The notes: a model not told the origin generated them from the letters alone. A stretch of DNA of 64,000 nt from Schizochytrium sp. TIO01 (GCA_004764695.1 SMSO01000037.1:852247-916246), one strand, 5' to 3'. Shown: positions 39,305 through 50,576, counted from the first letter of the stretch. Numbers and translations are program-made.

Positions 39305-41651
39305 TATGAACTTTGAACCTGGAGAATGAAGAATCAATCATCACAGCACGAAAACGCGACTTGAGAGTTTATGATGGTGACGATGGCGATCAAGATGGCC
39401 TCCCTCACGGATCTTCGAAGATGAAGAACCAATCACGAAGACCGTGCAAGCCAGTTCCAGGCCAGAACCAGCCAGTCCTGCAAACAAAAGGACGCGGCGG
39501 ATTCTGAAGCGGCTACGCGAACCGCCGGAAACACGGAGTAGCAGGTAGGCAGGCAGGCAGGCACCAGCCAGCCAGCTGTCGCGAGGATGTGGGTGGTCCC
39601 GTGGCGGGGTTCTCGCCTGGGACCGTGACGCTTGTGGGATTGGGTGTAGGCCTGCATAGAAGGCTCTTATGTCATACTGGAGCATAGGCCAGGACCGTCT
39701 TGCTTGCGTTTCCATAATAGAGTGACGTGCGCGCGTGAGTGAGGTTCCGGGTCGAGTTCTCGAGTTCTTTGCCCTCAAGTTGGATGTTTCTGGGTTTTGT
39801 TGTTTGGGGGTGATGAACCTCAGAACAAGAGCAACACCAACATAAACAAGAACAGCTAAGTAGAGTAAAGTAAAGTATTAGAAGAGCAGCAACACCAACA
39901 CAAAGCAGAAGTAAAAACATTAAAAAGCAAAAACATTTAGTTTATCAAGACATAATATACTGGGGATCTCGGTATGGCGAGCCCTGCTTCGGAGAGCCTA
40001 TAGATCAATAATCAGCGCGAGGGACATAAATGCGAACAATGTTGTTCTTATTGTTGTTGTTGTTGTTGGCGAATATTCTACCTATACAACAGCATACAAT
40101 CGTTCAAGCAGCCCGATCTTTGCCTGCAAAGTCATTGTAGCACGAAAATCGCGATTGAATTAATGGGGGATCGAATCTGCTTATTCGTTGAAAGCTTGCA
40201 TGCATGAAATCGAACATTCCCAATCACGTCCCCGTGCCGAGTTAGTAAACAGCGAGGCAATGCGATTGTCGAAAGGTCCATTTATGCACATCACCATACT
40301 CAAAAACTTGAATTCTAGCAAATGCGGTATCGATGCCGCCTCGCATTTCTAACTTTCTACAAATCAGTCCTTTTTATCAACTAGGGGTGGTGTTGCATTT
40401 ACACCATAGCACTTCACGACACTTCAAACGGTTGTCCTGGGTAATCGAGCTAGATTAGTATTGATTTGCTTACCTTTAAACTCTACGTTGCAGGTGGAAC
40501 ACCACCCTAACATCAACGCCCCCAAGACAATGGAAACGCATGCGCAATACTACAGAATCAATATTATGTTCCAAGTTACAATATCGTGAAATCCGACGGA
40601 AACCCAAAACTGCAGCAATGTGAAAGCCTTCCAGTTTGATTAGAGATGTCTGAATGCTTGACCAAGTACTGCACCATCTAACATGACTATCTCATTGAGT
40701 CTTACCGCACTACGATAGTGAAAAAAGATATTTCTGCAGAATTCTGATGCACTCCAAGCGCCAGTACGATACTTTGATTCTAGTTAACCTCGATACAAAT
40801 AAAAGTGCAACCTTATCGAGCTTGGTTATCCGTGTACCGCAGAGAAGCCCTTGATAAAACTGAACAAAACTGAGCAAAATCAGACAAAAGAAGTCAATAC
40901 TGCATGCAGATGCAGTACACATGTTACACTTCATGTTGTGCGAATTAACATGCTTTATTTTTACTACAGCACGATAAGGTTCAAGCTAGAATTACGAGTG
41001 TCATGATGTAGGCACTAAAATCGATGATGCATAATGTTGCCAGAATGTTCAGATAGTGGCATAATACGTTTCATTTTTCTGACTTAAAAGCAACCAAACA
41101 AATTTACGTACCTATACTTTAACCACCGGCACGACTCTCATTGCGCCCCTTTTGCTACCATGGCAAACATTTCTTTGCGGGATCAATTTTGCCACCCCAG
41201 CAAGGCCAATCAGCTCCCTCAATATTGAATGTCCCTCTAGAGGTAGGTAGGTAGGTAACTAGCTAGAGCTAATTGCCGATAATAAGTACGGATCACTATC
41301 GTTCCCCATATTCCCGGTTTTGCGCCTTACTGCATTTACCCATTATATATTCACTAAATTAGCCCTTTAACCTCCCTTCTTATGAGCAGTACTATATCAA
41401 CTCCAAGAAACATTCTTAGTTATTTGCAGTATATCTATATAGGACTCGCTGCGCTGCAGCCGCCTCTGCCTTGTAGCCTAAGTCTGCGGCCATTAAGATG
41501 CTGACGAGCTTGAAAGAATAGGAAAAGGCAAGTGAAGATAGCAAGAAGCAACAAGCGCGACAAGTGCAGAATAGTTGGCCACAAGTGAAGCAAATGCAGC
41601 GAATGATCGAATAGTTCATTTGCTGCCACCATGGAATAAACTTATAATCAA

Positions 41652-41673
41652 TCACTCACTCACTCACTCACTC
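41652..41673. repeat. (CACT)n microsatellite
   Basis: About five perfect copies of CACT are followed shortly by CATTCATTCA-type repeats. It is a non-coding simple repeat. Confidence 0.9.
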
Positions 41674-42720
41674 GCTTTTCTTCCTTCATTCATTCACAGT
41701 ATCGCGAATGAGTGAATGAGTTAATTTAATGCTCTTCTGTTTTTGGCAGTGCGTACTATAGACTATATTGTTTGTTCTACTGTAATAAGTGAAAGTAATG
41801 GTGTTTATTCTTCTTTTGATTGCTTCTTTGTTGTCTTGTTTCATCTTCGTCTATCATCACTGCGTTTGCCGCGCTTCGATTGGCGCCCATTCGGGATTGA
41901 TCGCGCGGGACCTCGCACGGTCGGCAGTAGTAGAGCCCAGGGTCAGTAGCGTCGGAGTTGGACGCACGCAAACCCGCTCTTTGGGCGCGGAACAACGTAC
42001 GTGGGCTCAGAAGGCGACATCATGAGCTGCCATCCATGAGCGGCCTGGCAGCGTAGCTTATGGTTTGAAGGCGGGGAGAAGAGCGGAGAAGCCATGGGCG
42101 TAGGGAGGAGCCTTGCAGAGGCAGACTCAAACTCGTAGAGGTTCGGAGTTGAAATATGGACGACTGACGATAGATATACTTGATCAAACTATTGCTTCCT
42201 TACTTGTGCTGGGATATACATGTATTTTTGTGTAAATATGATGTCCATGCGAATCATCCTTCGGAATATCAATTCGTGCGGGCACAATACATTACGACGC
42301 GGCGTGGTACATATTTGTGGTCTGAAAACACTTTGTTCGTATGTGATCTTCATGGTTGGTTGACTCTTGCGTGGATGCGGTTATTCTATTTCTCGGGTTA
42401 TTTTTTTGGGCGACTCGCTGTGATTATGTGTGCGTGCAACGCGCTGGTCCGTCGTGATCACGATTGAATACATGGAAACTCTTCAAATTTTCTTCCTTGT
42501 GAATTCATGATCTTGCTGTGCAACTACTTGTGTTGAGTGGTGGATTTGATGTGCATGTGCGTATGTGCTCGTCCTACCTCTGCGGCTAATTATTGCGTTT
42601 GTAACGAATATGTGGAATACATGGGCTCTTTCCTTTACGGTGGATATTGATCAATGATTTGCGAATGCAGGTCAATTTAAGTTTCACTTTAGTCAGGTCA
42701 GACAACAAATACAGTATACC

Positions 42721-43329
42721 ATGTCTCTCGTTGGAGCTCTCCGCACCGCCTCCCGCGGCCTTGTGGCCCGCAAGATGGCCATGCCTGCTCAGCCCTCGTG
42801 GGCTGCTCAGACTGCCCGCACCTTCGCGGCAGGCCACAAGGTAGAGCCCACCTCCACCACCCCCCTTGTCCCCAAGCACAACTTCAAGCCTGGTGATGCC
42901 CCTCCCTCCGTTGAGGAGGCTGTTGTGACATTTACTCTCGTCAACGCCGACGGCGAGCGCACTGTGCTCTCTGGAGTTCTCGGCGAGACTGTTGCTGAGG
43001 TCGCTGCTCGCTACAACTACGACGAGCTTGCTGACAACACCGAGGCCCACCCGGTCCCCTCCACTCGCGTTGTGACCGACCTCTGGACTGAGGATATCTT
43101 CGGTGATGGCGTCATGAGCTACCAGACCCACGTCATGATCCCGCCCAAGTACCAGGCCCAGCTCCCGGAGATGACCAGCCAGGAGGACCAGTTGCTCAGC
43201 CTCATGGATCACCTCGGACGCGGCCCCCGCACCCCGGAGAGCCGCATTGCCTCTAACCTCATCCTCGAGAAGGGCATGGACGGCATTGTCATTTACGTTC
43301 CGGACCCATACCCTTGCAACGTCCCCTAA
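42721..43329 (+). CDS. Mitochondrial ferredoxin-like protein lacking cluster cysteines (candidate complex I subunit C1-FDX)
   Basis: This encodes 202 residues. Residues 1-36 form a typical mitochondrial presequence (Arg, Ala and Ser, no acidic residue: MSLVGALRTASRGLVARKMA). Residues 67-195 follow an adrenodoxin/ferredoxin outline: first hairpin VVTFTLVNADGERTVL, helix ETVAEVAARYNY, the loop where ligands should sit (about 115-140), the LPEMTSQEDQLLSLMDHL helix and a late GIVIYVPDPYPCNVP. The ending resembles the V.VPE.KPW.IP close of the plant complex I ferredoxin C1-FDX, a bridge subunit beside the gamma-carbonic-anhydrase module. The only cysteine is Cys199, so no [2Fe-2S] cluster can bind in the classical way. 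The role would be structural in respiratory complex I. GC-rich, highly biased codons suggest strong expression. The minus-strand frame across it is a shadow. C1-FDX assignment is from memory of the family's features. Confidence 0.72.
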   Translation: MSLVGALRTASRGLVARKMAMPAQPSWAAQTARTFAAGHKVEPTSTTPLVPKHNFKPGDAPPSVEEAVVTFTLVNADGERTVLSGVLGETVAEVAARYNYDELADNTEAHPVPSTRVVTDLWTEDIFGDGVMSYQTHVMIPPKYQAQLPEMTSQEDQLLSLMDHLGRGPRTPESRIASNLILEKGMDGIVIYVPDPYPCNVP

Positions 43330-44645
43330 ATGCTTTTTTACACAAGATTCCATCCCCAGAAATTTACCATTTTACCTTTCTATGTGAGTCATGCTCTATC
43401 TTAGTTCATATGCATTTCCTATCTTGCCCCAACTTGAAGTTACTCACAAATTTCTCAGCAATTTTATTATCGAATGATGGATACCTTGTGAGCTTTGGCC
43501 TCTTAAAAATACGAATTTGTGATAGATATTTGCGCTCATTGTCTTTTGCATAAAGTGCAATGACTCACGGGGCCATCTTGTAATGAATTCGCCATCTTTT
43601 TTTTAAAACCCGGATTTTTAATGGTTACCTGTGCTCATTGTCTAACATGAATTGCAATGACTCACGTTCTTGTGATGAATGCGCTGGCGTATCCAAATAG
43701 GAGGTATAATACCTTTTTCTTTAACTCGAAGAACCTCGCTATATACTTGAGACCTGTCGACAAAATGGTTTCAACTTGAGCTCTGGCACTATAATGACTC
43801 TCATCGCTCCGTTGAAAGGGCACCAGACATTACTATATATGTATAACTCTCCTTACTTAAATAAATCAAAGATCATTACGAGCAAAAGGACTTCTACCAC
43901 CCCACTTTCGATGTATTTGACGCTCTCCGAGTCTTTGAGATTGTATCCATTTTGCCTAATCTCTGTTTCATAGGGTTAATCGTTTTAGAAGTAAAATTTA
44001 CCCTTGCAGCTTCTTCCACGAATATTGAAGGACAAAGCAACTGGACGATGAACAATGAACCCTACTCCTTCATTATTTTTTTATTGCCAAAAGTAGAAAG
44101 GGAAGAGGATGAACTTCATATGAATTAAAACAATTAGTAGAAGCAGCCACAAAGGTTTCCACAATTTAATTTAATCTCTCGGAGGCTTCTTAAGTTGCCG
44201 TCATGATCGCTCGTTTCCACACGGCAAAGTAATTCCGATTTCGTCATTTAACTTTTACTAAACGTTTTAAAATTAATTAAAAAATAATATGAGAAATGAG
44301 GGTTCGACAAGCAATAAAATACACTAACAAAATACTTAATAGATATCTATATGAAACTGTAATAATACCACTTGTCTGCACTTCTTCGTCATCATTGAGA
44401 ACAAAGATCATCTCGATTCCGAGCGACGCTGAGGTATTTTAGGAATCAAGAACTATCCAACAGAGCCCAAACTACGCAAGTTTTGGGCGGTAGCTGCTGC
44501 TACACGGGCACCTGTTGCCCCGTATACTCGGTTAGCGCTGCCCATTCTTACTGGGCCTGCGCACTTGCTCTGAGTTGTGTTGCTTCTGCAGGGCTTTTGG
44601 GCTCGTTGAGGCGGAGGGAAGGACTCATTAAGCTTGAATTTGAGT
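43330..44645. other. Intergenic region between ferredoxin-like and ABCA genes
   Basis: AT-rich. The first 350 bases carry a repeated hairpin-forming unit listed separately. 44440-44630 is GC-richer and leads into the ABCA start; it may be its 5' UTR. No coding segment was recognised. Confidence 0.5.
43534..43685. repeat. Imperfect direct repeat with internal inverted repeat, downstream of ferredoxin-like gene
   Basis: Two units about 99 bases apart share GCTCATTGTC, then TGCAATGACTCACG, then CTTGT(A/G)ATGAAT. In each unit TCATTG (43536-43541 and 43635-43640) is followed 14-16 bases later by its complement CAATGA (43558-43563 and 43655-43660). The pairing arms are identical in both units while the loops differ. 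Both lie within 350 bases of the stop codon and could be 3' UTR structures. Confidence 0.7.
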
Positions 44646-47600
44646 ATGTCGCAAAGCACCAACGGTGATGGTGGCAATGGAGCCAAGAACAAATGGGTGC
44701 TGGTAAATCAAGTCAAATTGCTACTTTGGAAGAATTATGTTCTTAAAAAGCGACATTTGGTATCTACGCTCAGTGAAATCCTGCTTCCGATTGCATTTGT
44801 TTTGCTCGTGGTCTGGTTGCAGACATTAGACCCAGATAAGCAGCTTTCAGAGCAACATTATACTTGCCCGAGGAGAACTCCATTGAGTCCAACGGTGCTC
44901 TTCCCAGTTGACCCAGATGACCATGAAAACTTCGTTCTCGAGCTCAGCACGGAAGGCTTTGGACCGGGACTTATGACGGTGCCTCCACTAGCGTACTTGT
45001 CAATGATTGCAACTAAGATTGAACATGTTTTTGCATTAGTACCTGGTAACCCAAATGATCCTGAACAGCTAGCTTGGCTTGACCATTTTGAGGATCAGCT
45101 CGACAATTGGACGTCTGCTTTCGATGATGATGCATGGCAGTCTCTCTCAAACTTTTCCCGCCACAAGCTTGGATTTGGATTTTGCCGCTTTAAAAAACTC
45201 GTCAAACGCTTTGAATCTGCTGAAGCACTTGAAAAATATGTAAAGGGAGACTCATACGGCACAGCTGCTTGGCCACGGGGTCATATATGCCCTGATGATG
45301 AGTTCATGAAAAGCCCACGGCTCCACATGGCTCTCATCCTCGATAAGATCGGTACTGGTGACGATGATTGGGCGTACACCATCCAAACCAATTTCTCTGT
45401 TGTCCCTCTGACATACCCTAAGATTGGCCTCACAAGTCGAATCAACGTGGGCGTAAACGAACTGTACACTGACCAGTACATGATGTCTGGATTTCTCACC
45501 ATGCAACAGGCTGTAGACCGTGTTATCATCAACAAGCCAGTTGGAAGTGAAGAAGACATCAATGCCCTTGCACTGCAGCAGGTCTGTGACTCAATTGACC
45601 CTCTTCGCTCCTTGATTGAAAAGTACATCCCCTCAGAATTGCTTCATGATGCAAATTGCACGAAGCTCTTACGCTCGCTGCTTTCGATGCAAGACATAGA
45701 CCTGACCCCATTTACGGCTCCTGTGCGCTATGCTCCAAACAATCTACGCATCGCCGAGTTTCCTACACCAGCAATGATGGATCGCCCCTTTTATCGGAAA
45801 ATTAAAAACGTCTTTGGACTCGATTTGGTTTTGACCTTTCTGTGGCCAATATCTCGCCTCATTCGTGGTATTGTACACGAGAAGGAAACTCGATCCCGAG
45901 AAGGCATGCGGATGATGGGTTTACGATATTCCGCATTGTACTGGTCTTGGTTTTTGACTTACGGTTTGCTGTTTTTTGTCATTTCTGCAGCAATTACGGC
46001 TATCGCACATGTCCACTTGTTCTCAAGTAGTGATCCAATCCTCATCTTTGCTTACTTTTTCTTGTTTTGCATGAGCATTATCGCTTATTGCTTCATGGTG
46101 TCTGTGCTATTTAATCGTGCCAAAACAGCCTCAACGGCAGGCGTCGTTTTGTTTTTTGTTGGATTCTTCCCGTTTTTTGCAGTAAATAACAAGAATGCTA
46201 CAGCTTCAGCCAAGACGTTTGGTGCGCTTCTCTCTCCCACGGCTTTCGGTATCGGTGCTTCCACCATTGCAACATACGAAGCAGGTGGTCTCGGTGTGAG
46301 ATGGTCAAATGCCTTTGAAGCTCCGAATGAACAAGAAATCCCGTTCATGCAGATCCTTGGCACTATGGTGCTAGACCTTTTCATTTACCTTTTACTCACT
46401 TTCTACCTGGATCAGGTAATTCCTCAAGAATTCGGCGTAGCTCGTCCATGGAACTTTTTATGTACTCGCAGATTCTGGAGTGGTAGCTCACACAAGCCTC
46501 ATGTTGCAGTGGAAGATCTTGATCTCGAAAACGCCTCTGCACCAAGTGAATTCGTGGAGGATCTTGCAGGGGAACAAAAACGTCTTGAGTCCAGCGGTCG
46601 TTGTGTGAAACTTGATAAACTCACCAAAGTATATAACCCTTCAGGAGATGATCAAAAGGTTGCTGTTGACCAGCTCGATCTGACTATGCTTGAAGGGGAG
46701 ATTTTTGTTTTGCTGGGTCATAATGGTGCGGGCAAGACCACAACTATCAATCTACTAACGGGTCTTTTACCTCATACCGGGGGACGAGCCTCTGTTTTTG
46801 ATTGTGACATTGGTTCTGAAATGGACGAGATTCGACAAAAGCTAGGTGTTTGTCCCCAGCACGATGTGCTCTTTCCAGAACTGACTGTCGAGGAACACTT
46901 GCAGTTCTTTGCTTCTCTCAAACGCGTCAAAGATATTGGTGCTGCAGTTGATGCGCAAATTACACATGTTGGTCTTGACGAGAAGCGCCACGTTGCCGCT
47001 GCTAATCTTAGTGGCGGGCAAAAGCGGAAGCTTTCCGTAGCTATTGCACTTTTAGGAGATAGTAAATTTATTGTTGTCGATGAGCCTACGTCTGGCGTAG
47101 ACCCCTGGTCCCGACGTGCAATCTGGCAAGTTTTGCAGGAATCTCGTCAAGGCCGCGTGATTCTTCTCACTACTCACTTCATGGACGAGGCTGATATGTT
47201 AGGTGACCGAATTGCGATCATGGCTGATGGACGACTTCAATGCTGCGGAACGTCACTTTTCTTGAAGTCTAAGTATGGAATTGGTTACACACTCACATTC
47301 TCTACTTCCCCTGCCGATGCGGAGGACTCCGGTGCACGTAGTGTTCAGCAGGACAACGATCGAAAACGTCTTGGCAAGGCTATTCAAAAGCACATTCCTG
47401 ATGCTGAAGTTTATAGCAGTGTTGGGTCTGAAGTGGCTGTACGAGTCCCATTCAAAGCGTCCAAAAAATTCCCCGAACTTTTCGAAGATTTAGATTCTAG
47501 TCGAGAAGAACTTCGACTCGCATCGTATGGAGTCTCTGTGACAACTCTGGAGGAGGTTTTTCTCAAGGTCGCTTCGCAGAATTTTGAAAGCTCTGAAGGG

Positions 47601-50576
47601 TCTTCTCGCAGCAACGGCAATGTGCCTGCCCCATCCTCGAGTAGTATGATTGAAAACGGAGAGCATTCTGGTATGTCACATGGGACACAACAACAGCAAC
47701 AGGAGAACAGGTATCGCCGGATTTCTGTCGATGGCGATGATGCCGCTCATGACGGAGAGGACCTGGTTCAGGAAAATATTGGCTCTGGTGAAAAATTTGG
47801 ACGTCACTTCCGAGCACTTTTTCTCAAGAGATATCAGTACGCTAAGCGTGACAACAAGTCGCTGATTTGCAACACTTTCTTACCCATTGTTCTTCTTGTT
47901 ATGGGCCTTGCATTGCTCAAGGCCTTTCCCATGAAGACACCACCTGCGTTGGTATTGGACGTCGCTCAATTTAAGCAAGGATCTTCAAACATTGTTCCAT
48001 ACAATGCGACGAGCTATCGTGATGGTGACCTTCCTCTTGACTTTGGCGCTGATGTGCACCCCATCTCTGCCGCAATCAAGATGGATCGAAGCGGAACCTG
48101 CCCCGATGAGGAGGGTGGGGACATCCCTGATGGTGTTTCGTTAGCAGGTCTTTCGGATTGGGTTCTCGATCACCGTCACTCGTTTGATTCTTCCCTATAT
48201 GGGGCTGTGCATTTTGATCAAGCACGCGCAGACAAACCTATAGAGGTAACCCTGTTGGTTAATTCCACTGCGAAACACGGGCCTGCAGTATTTATGAATC
48301 TTATTGATCAGGCATTGGCTCGCCACATGTGGTCCTCGAGTAATGCCAAGATTCAGGTTACAAATCATCCGTTTCCATTCACCTCGAGATTTGTAGATCT
48401 TCTTGATAGTTTTTCTGCAGTGAGTGCAGCAATTAGCATCGTTATTGCGTTTTCTTTTGTGCCAGCCTCTGTTGCAATTTTTGTCGTCAAAGAGCGTGAA
48501 ATAAGCGCAAAACACCAGCAACTCATAAGTGGAGCGTCAACATTTGCGTACTGGCTCTCATCATACGTGTGGGATATGGTCATGTACCTTGTGCCTTGGT
48601 TTTTTTCGGTACTCGCTGTTTACGTGTTCAAGATTTCTGCTTTTGAAGGTGAAAACTTTGGGGCTGTGGCTGTTCTCTTCTTCTTGTACGGGTTAGCTGT
48701 TATGCCGTTCACCTATGTAGTCTCGTTTATGTTTGCTTCGCACTCGACGGCTCAAAATGTGGTTTTGCTTCTTAACTTTATCACCGGGCTTGTTCTCCTC
48801 ATTGCTTCGTTTGTAATGTCTTTCATTGATTCCACTCGTGATGTGAATCGCGTTCTCAAATATATTTTCCGCATGTTCCCTGGCTTTTGCCTCGGTAACG
48901 GATTGCTTGGACTCACAGTATCACATTCGGAAAAAGAATTTTTGCCAAGTGATTTTGCGAAGAGCTCTCCATTTGATTGGGATGTCACTGGCAAGGAAAT
49001 CGTTTATCTTCTTAGTTCATCGGTGTTTTATTTTAGTCTCACGATCTGCATTGACGTGGCATTAAGCTACCCGTGGGTGCGTGCAAATGTAAATGCTTGC
49101 CAACAAACCGTTGTGCGTATTGCTTCACAAGTCATTGACCCTGTTTATCGTGTTTTGTGCTGCTGTGGACTGTGCGCCCGCTCTCGTGGTGATAATTCTC
49201 GTGTTGAAGATTTGAGCACCACTAGCCCTATGTCAAGTCCCTTGCTTTCTGTATCTGATAATCGTCTTGATGTAGAAGATGAAGCGGAGGGCATAGAAGA
49301 TAAAGACGTAGCAGAAGAGCGGGACCGTGTAAACCGCGTGTATGATCAGTCCAACGATGTCATTCTGCTGAATCACCTCCGGAAACAGTACCCTGACGGC
49401 AAACTGGCTGTACGAGGTCTTAGTTTCGGAATCCCTGCAGGCGAGGTCTTTGGATTTCTGGGTTTGAATGGTGCTGGTAAAACAACAACCATGAAGATGC
49501 TCACAGGGGACATTTTACCCAGTAGTGGAACTGCTAAGCTTGTGGGTAAGGATGTTATTTATCAGCAAGGAGAATTGAGACGAATGATAGGCTACTGTCC
49601 GCAGTTTGATGCACTTTTAGAAAACCTAACGGTCCGCGAGCATCTAGAGCTATACGCACGCATTAAATGTATTCCAGAGGAGAATGTGGCACGCGTAGCA
49701 AAAACAAAGATGCGTCAACTTAACTTGGACGAGTTCAGTGAACGTACTGCAGGCAAGCTCTCTGGAGGCAATCGCCGCAAACTTAGTGTTGCTATTGCAA
49801 TGGTTGGTTCACCCCCTCTCATTTTTATCGACGAGGCATCAACTGGAATTGACGCCTACAATCGCAGGTTTTTGCTCGATGTCATAGCTGGTATTCCACT
49901 CGGAAGGCATGGAAGTCGTAAGGGTACTGTTGTACTGACATCCCATTCAATGGAAGAAGTTGAGTCATTGTGTTCTCAAGTGGGCATCATGGTAGGTGGA
50001 CAATTCTCCTGCTTTGGTTCTCTTCAGCATCTCAAGTCTCGATTTGGAAAGGGTCTCTTGGTGAATATCAAACTACGTGCACCCAGTAAAGATGAGCTGC
50101 AACAAAGCCGTGAAAAGATTAGCGCACTACTCGAGGATGAAAGTTTACCTCAGGATGCGCTTCAAAGCGCATGTGAACAATTGGGTCATGCAGACCTTGC
50201 TGCTCGCATTACTCCTTCTGATGAAACAGGCAGTTCAATTTGGTCAGCCTTAGAGCGTTCATCCAACGTTGATGTGATGTTCTTCTTAGATTGGTTCTTG
50301 GTCGAGGAGCTTCACCATGAACTTATGCAGTTTCTTCAGCAAGAGTTTACGAACGCTGAGTGTGTCGAGCGTCGTGGTCATCACTCTCGTTGGCGTCTTC
50401 AAACGGGCGAGAACAAATTGCAATTAGGCAAGGTTTTCAGTTCTTTGGAAGATGCAAAGGAGCAAACGGGAATCGTAGAATATGCTGTTTCAATGGCATC
50501 CCTCGAATCCATCTTTCTCTCGTTTGCTGCTCAGCAAGCTAGTTCGGAGCATGAGCAACACCAACACGAAAATTAG
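44646..50576 (+). CDS. Full-length ABCA-subfamily ABC transporter
   Basis: The frame opens at a TTG at 44634; the first ATG is at 44646, giving 1976 residues with two ABCA half-molecules. Half one has a first membrane helix at about 45-61 (LLPIAFVLLVVWLQTL), a large extracellular loop to about 385, a cluster of membrane helices at about 390-610, and NBD1 with Walker A GHNGAGKTT (691), Q-loop CPQHDVLFPEL, signature LSGGQKRKLS (about 788) and Walker B VVDEPTSGVDP. Half two has a helix near 1078, an extracellular loop, helices at about 1255-1470, and NBD2 with Walker A GLNGAGKTTT (1606), signature LSGGNRRKLS (about 1705) and Walker B FIDEASTGID. ABCA proteins move phospholipids or sterols across membranes in plasma membrane or endo-lysosomes. 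The EGMRMMGL coupling segment after helix two is typical. In NBD2 the usual EPT is EAS. The specific lipid is unknown. Confidence 0.93.
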   Translation: MSQSTNGDGGNGAKNKWVLVNQVKLLLWKNYVLKKRHLVSTLSEILLPIAFVLLVVWLQTLDPDKQLSEQHYTCPRRTPLSPTVLFPVDPDDHENFVLELSTEGFGPGLMTVPPLAYLSMIATKIEHVFALVPGNPNDPEQLAWLDHFEDQLDNWTSAFDDDAWQSLSNFSRHKLGFGFCRFKKLVKRFESAEALEKYVKGDSYGTAAWPRGHICPDDEFMKSPRLHMALILDKIGTGDDDWAYTIQTNFSVVPLTYPKIGLTSRINVGVNELYTDQYMMSGFLTMQQAVDRVIINKPVGSEEDINALALQQVCDSIDPLRSLIEKYIPSELLHDANCTKLLRSLLSMQDIDLTPFTAPVRYAPNNLRIAEFPTPAMMDRPFYRKIKNVFGLDLVLTFLWPISRLIRGIVHEKETRSREGMRMMGLRYSALYWSWFLTYGLLFFVISAAITAIAHVHLFSSSDPILIFAYFFLFCMSIIAYCFMVSVLFNRAKTASTAGVVLFFVGFFPFFAVNNKNATASAKTFGALLSPTAFGIGASTIATYEAGGLGVRWSNAFEAPNEQEIPFMQILGTMVLDLFIYLLLTFYLDQVIPQEFGVARPWNFLCTRRFWSGSSHKPHVAVEDLDLENASAPSEFVEDLAGEQKRLESSGRCVKLDKLTKVYNPSGDDQKVAVDQLDLTMLEGEIFVLLGHNGAGKTTTINLLTGLLPHTGGRASVFDCDIGSEMDEIRQKLGVCPQHDVLFPELTVEEHLQFFASLKRVKDIGAAVDAQITHVGLDEKRHVAAANLSGGQKRKLSVAIALLGDSKFIVVDEPTSGVDPWSRRAIWQVLQESRQGRVILLTTHFMDEADMLGDRIAIMADGRLQCCGTSLFLKSKYGIGYTLTFSTSPADAEDSGARSVQQDNDRKRLGKAIQKHIPDAEVYSSVGSEVAVRVPFKASKKFPELFEDLDSSREELRLASYGVSVTTLEEVFLKVASQNFESSEGSSRSNGNVPAPSSSSMIENGEHSGMSHGTQQQQQENRYRRISVDGDDAAHDGEDLVQENIGSGEKFGRHFRALFLKRYQYAKRDNKSLICNTFLPIVLLVMGLALLKAFPMKTPPALVLDVAQFKQGSSNIVPYNATSYRDGDLPLDFGADVHPISAAIKMDRSGTCPDEEGGDIPDGVSLAGLSDWVLDHRHSFDSSLYGAVHFDQARADKPIEVTLLVNSTAKHGPAVFMNLIDQALARHMWSSSNAKIQVTNHPFPFTSRFVDLLDSFSAVSAAISIVIAFSFVPASVAIFVVKEREISAKHQQLISGASTFAYWLSSYVWDMVMYLVPWFFSVLAVYVFKISAFEGENFGAVAVLFFLYGLAVMPFTYVVSFMFASHSTAQNVVLLLNFITGLVLLIASFVMSFIDSTRDVNRVLKYIFRMFPGFCLGNGLLGLTVSHSEKEFLPSDFAKSSPFDWDVTGKEIVYLLSSSVFYFSLTICIDVALSYPWVRANVNACQQTVVRIASQVIDPVYRVLCCCGLCARSRGDNSRVEDLSTTSPMSSPLLSVSDNRLDVEDEAEGIEDKDVAEERDRVNRVYDQSNDVILLNHLRKQYPDGKLAVRGLSFGIPAGEVFGFLGLNGAGKTTTMKMLTGDILPSSGTAKLVGKDVIYQQGELRRMIGYCPQFDALLENLTVREHLELYARIKCIPEENVARVAKTKMRQLNLDEFSERTAGKLSGGNRRKLSVAIAMVGSPPLIFIDEASTGIDAYNRRFLLDVIAGIPLGRHGSRKGTVVLTSHSMEEVESLCSQVGIMVGGQFSCFGSLQHLKSRFGKGLLVNIKLRAPSKDELQQSREKISALLEDESLPQDALQSACEQLGHADLAARITPSDETGSSIWSALERSSNVDVMFFLDWFLVEELHHELMQFLQQEFTNAECVERRGHHSRWRLQTGENKLQLGKVFSSLEDAKEQTGIVEYAVSMASLESIFLSFAAQQASSEHEQHQHEN

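Larger units (their letters stand above)
37477..42720. other. Gene-poor, microsatellite-rich region
   Basis: Over 5.2 kb no gene could be supported. 38040-39060 is GC-rich and has a 245-codon minus-strand frame (38135-38872), but no domain, codon pattern or splice signals back it. Simple repeats are frequent: an AT palindromic tract (about 37946-37985), (GAT)n at 39271-39304, (AGGC)n near 39543-39563, (TTG)n at 40051-40068, (AGGT)n near 41241-41257 and (CACT)n at 41652-41673. 42490-42720 is the upstream region of the ferredoxin-like gene and may contain a spliced 5' UTR. Confidence 0.45.

Noticed and set aside
42586-43353. 255-codon minus-strand open frame across the ferredoxin-like gene
   Set aside because: It is antisense to a gene with a clear presequence and fold. 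Strong GC-ending codon bias on the plus strand produces open antisense frames; the translation has no recognisable domain.
44634-44645. TTG start of the ABCA frame (also TTG at 28482 for UBR4 and GTG at 62157 for prenylcysteine oxidase)
   Set aside because: Nuclear genes rarely start at non-ATG codons, and a good in-frame ATG follows closely in each case, so the ATG was used.
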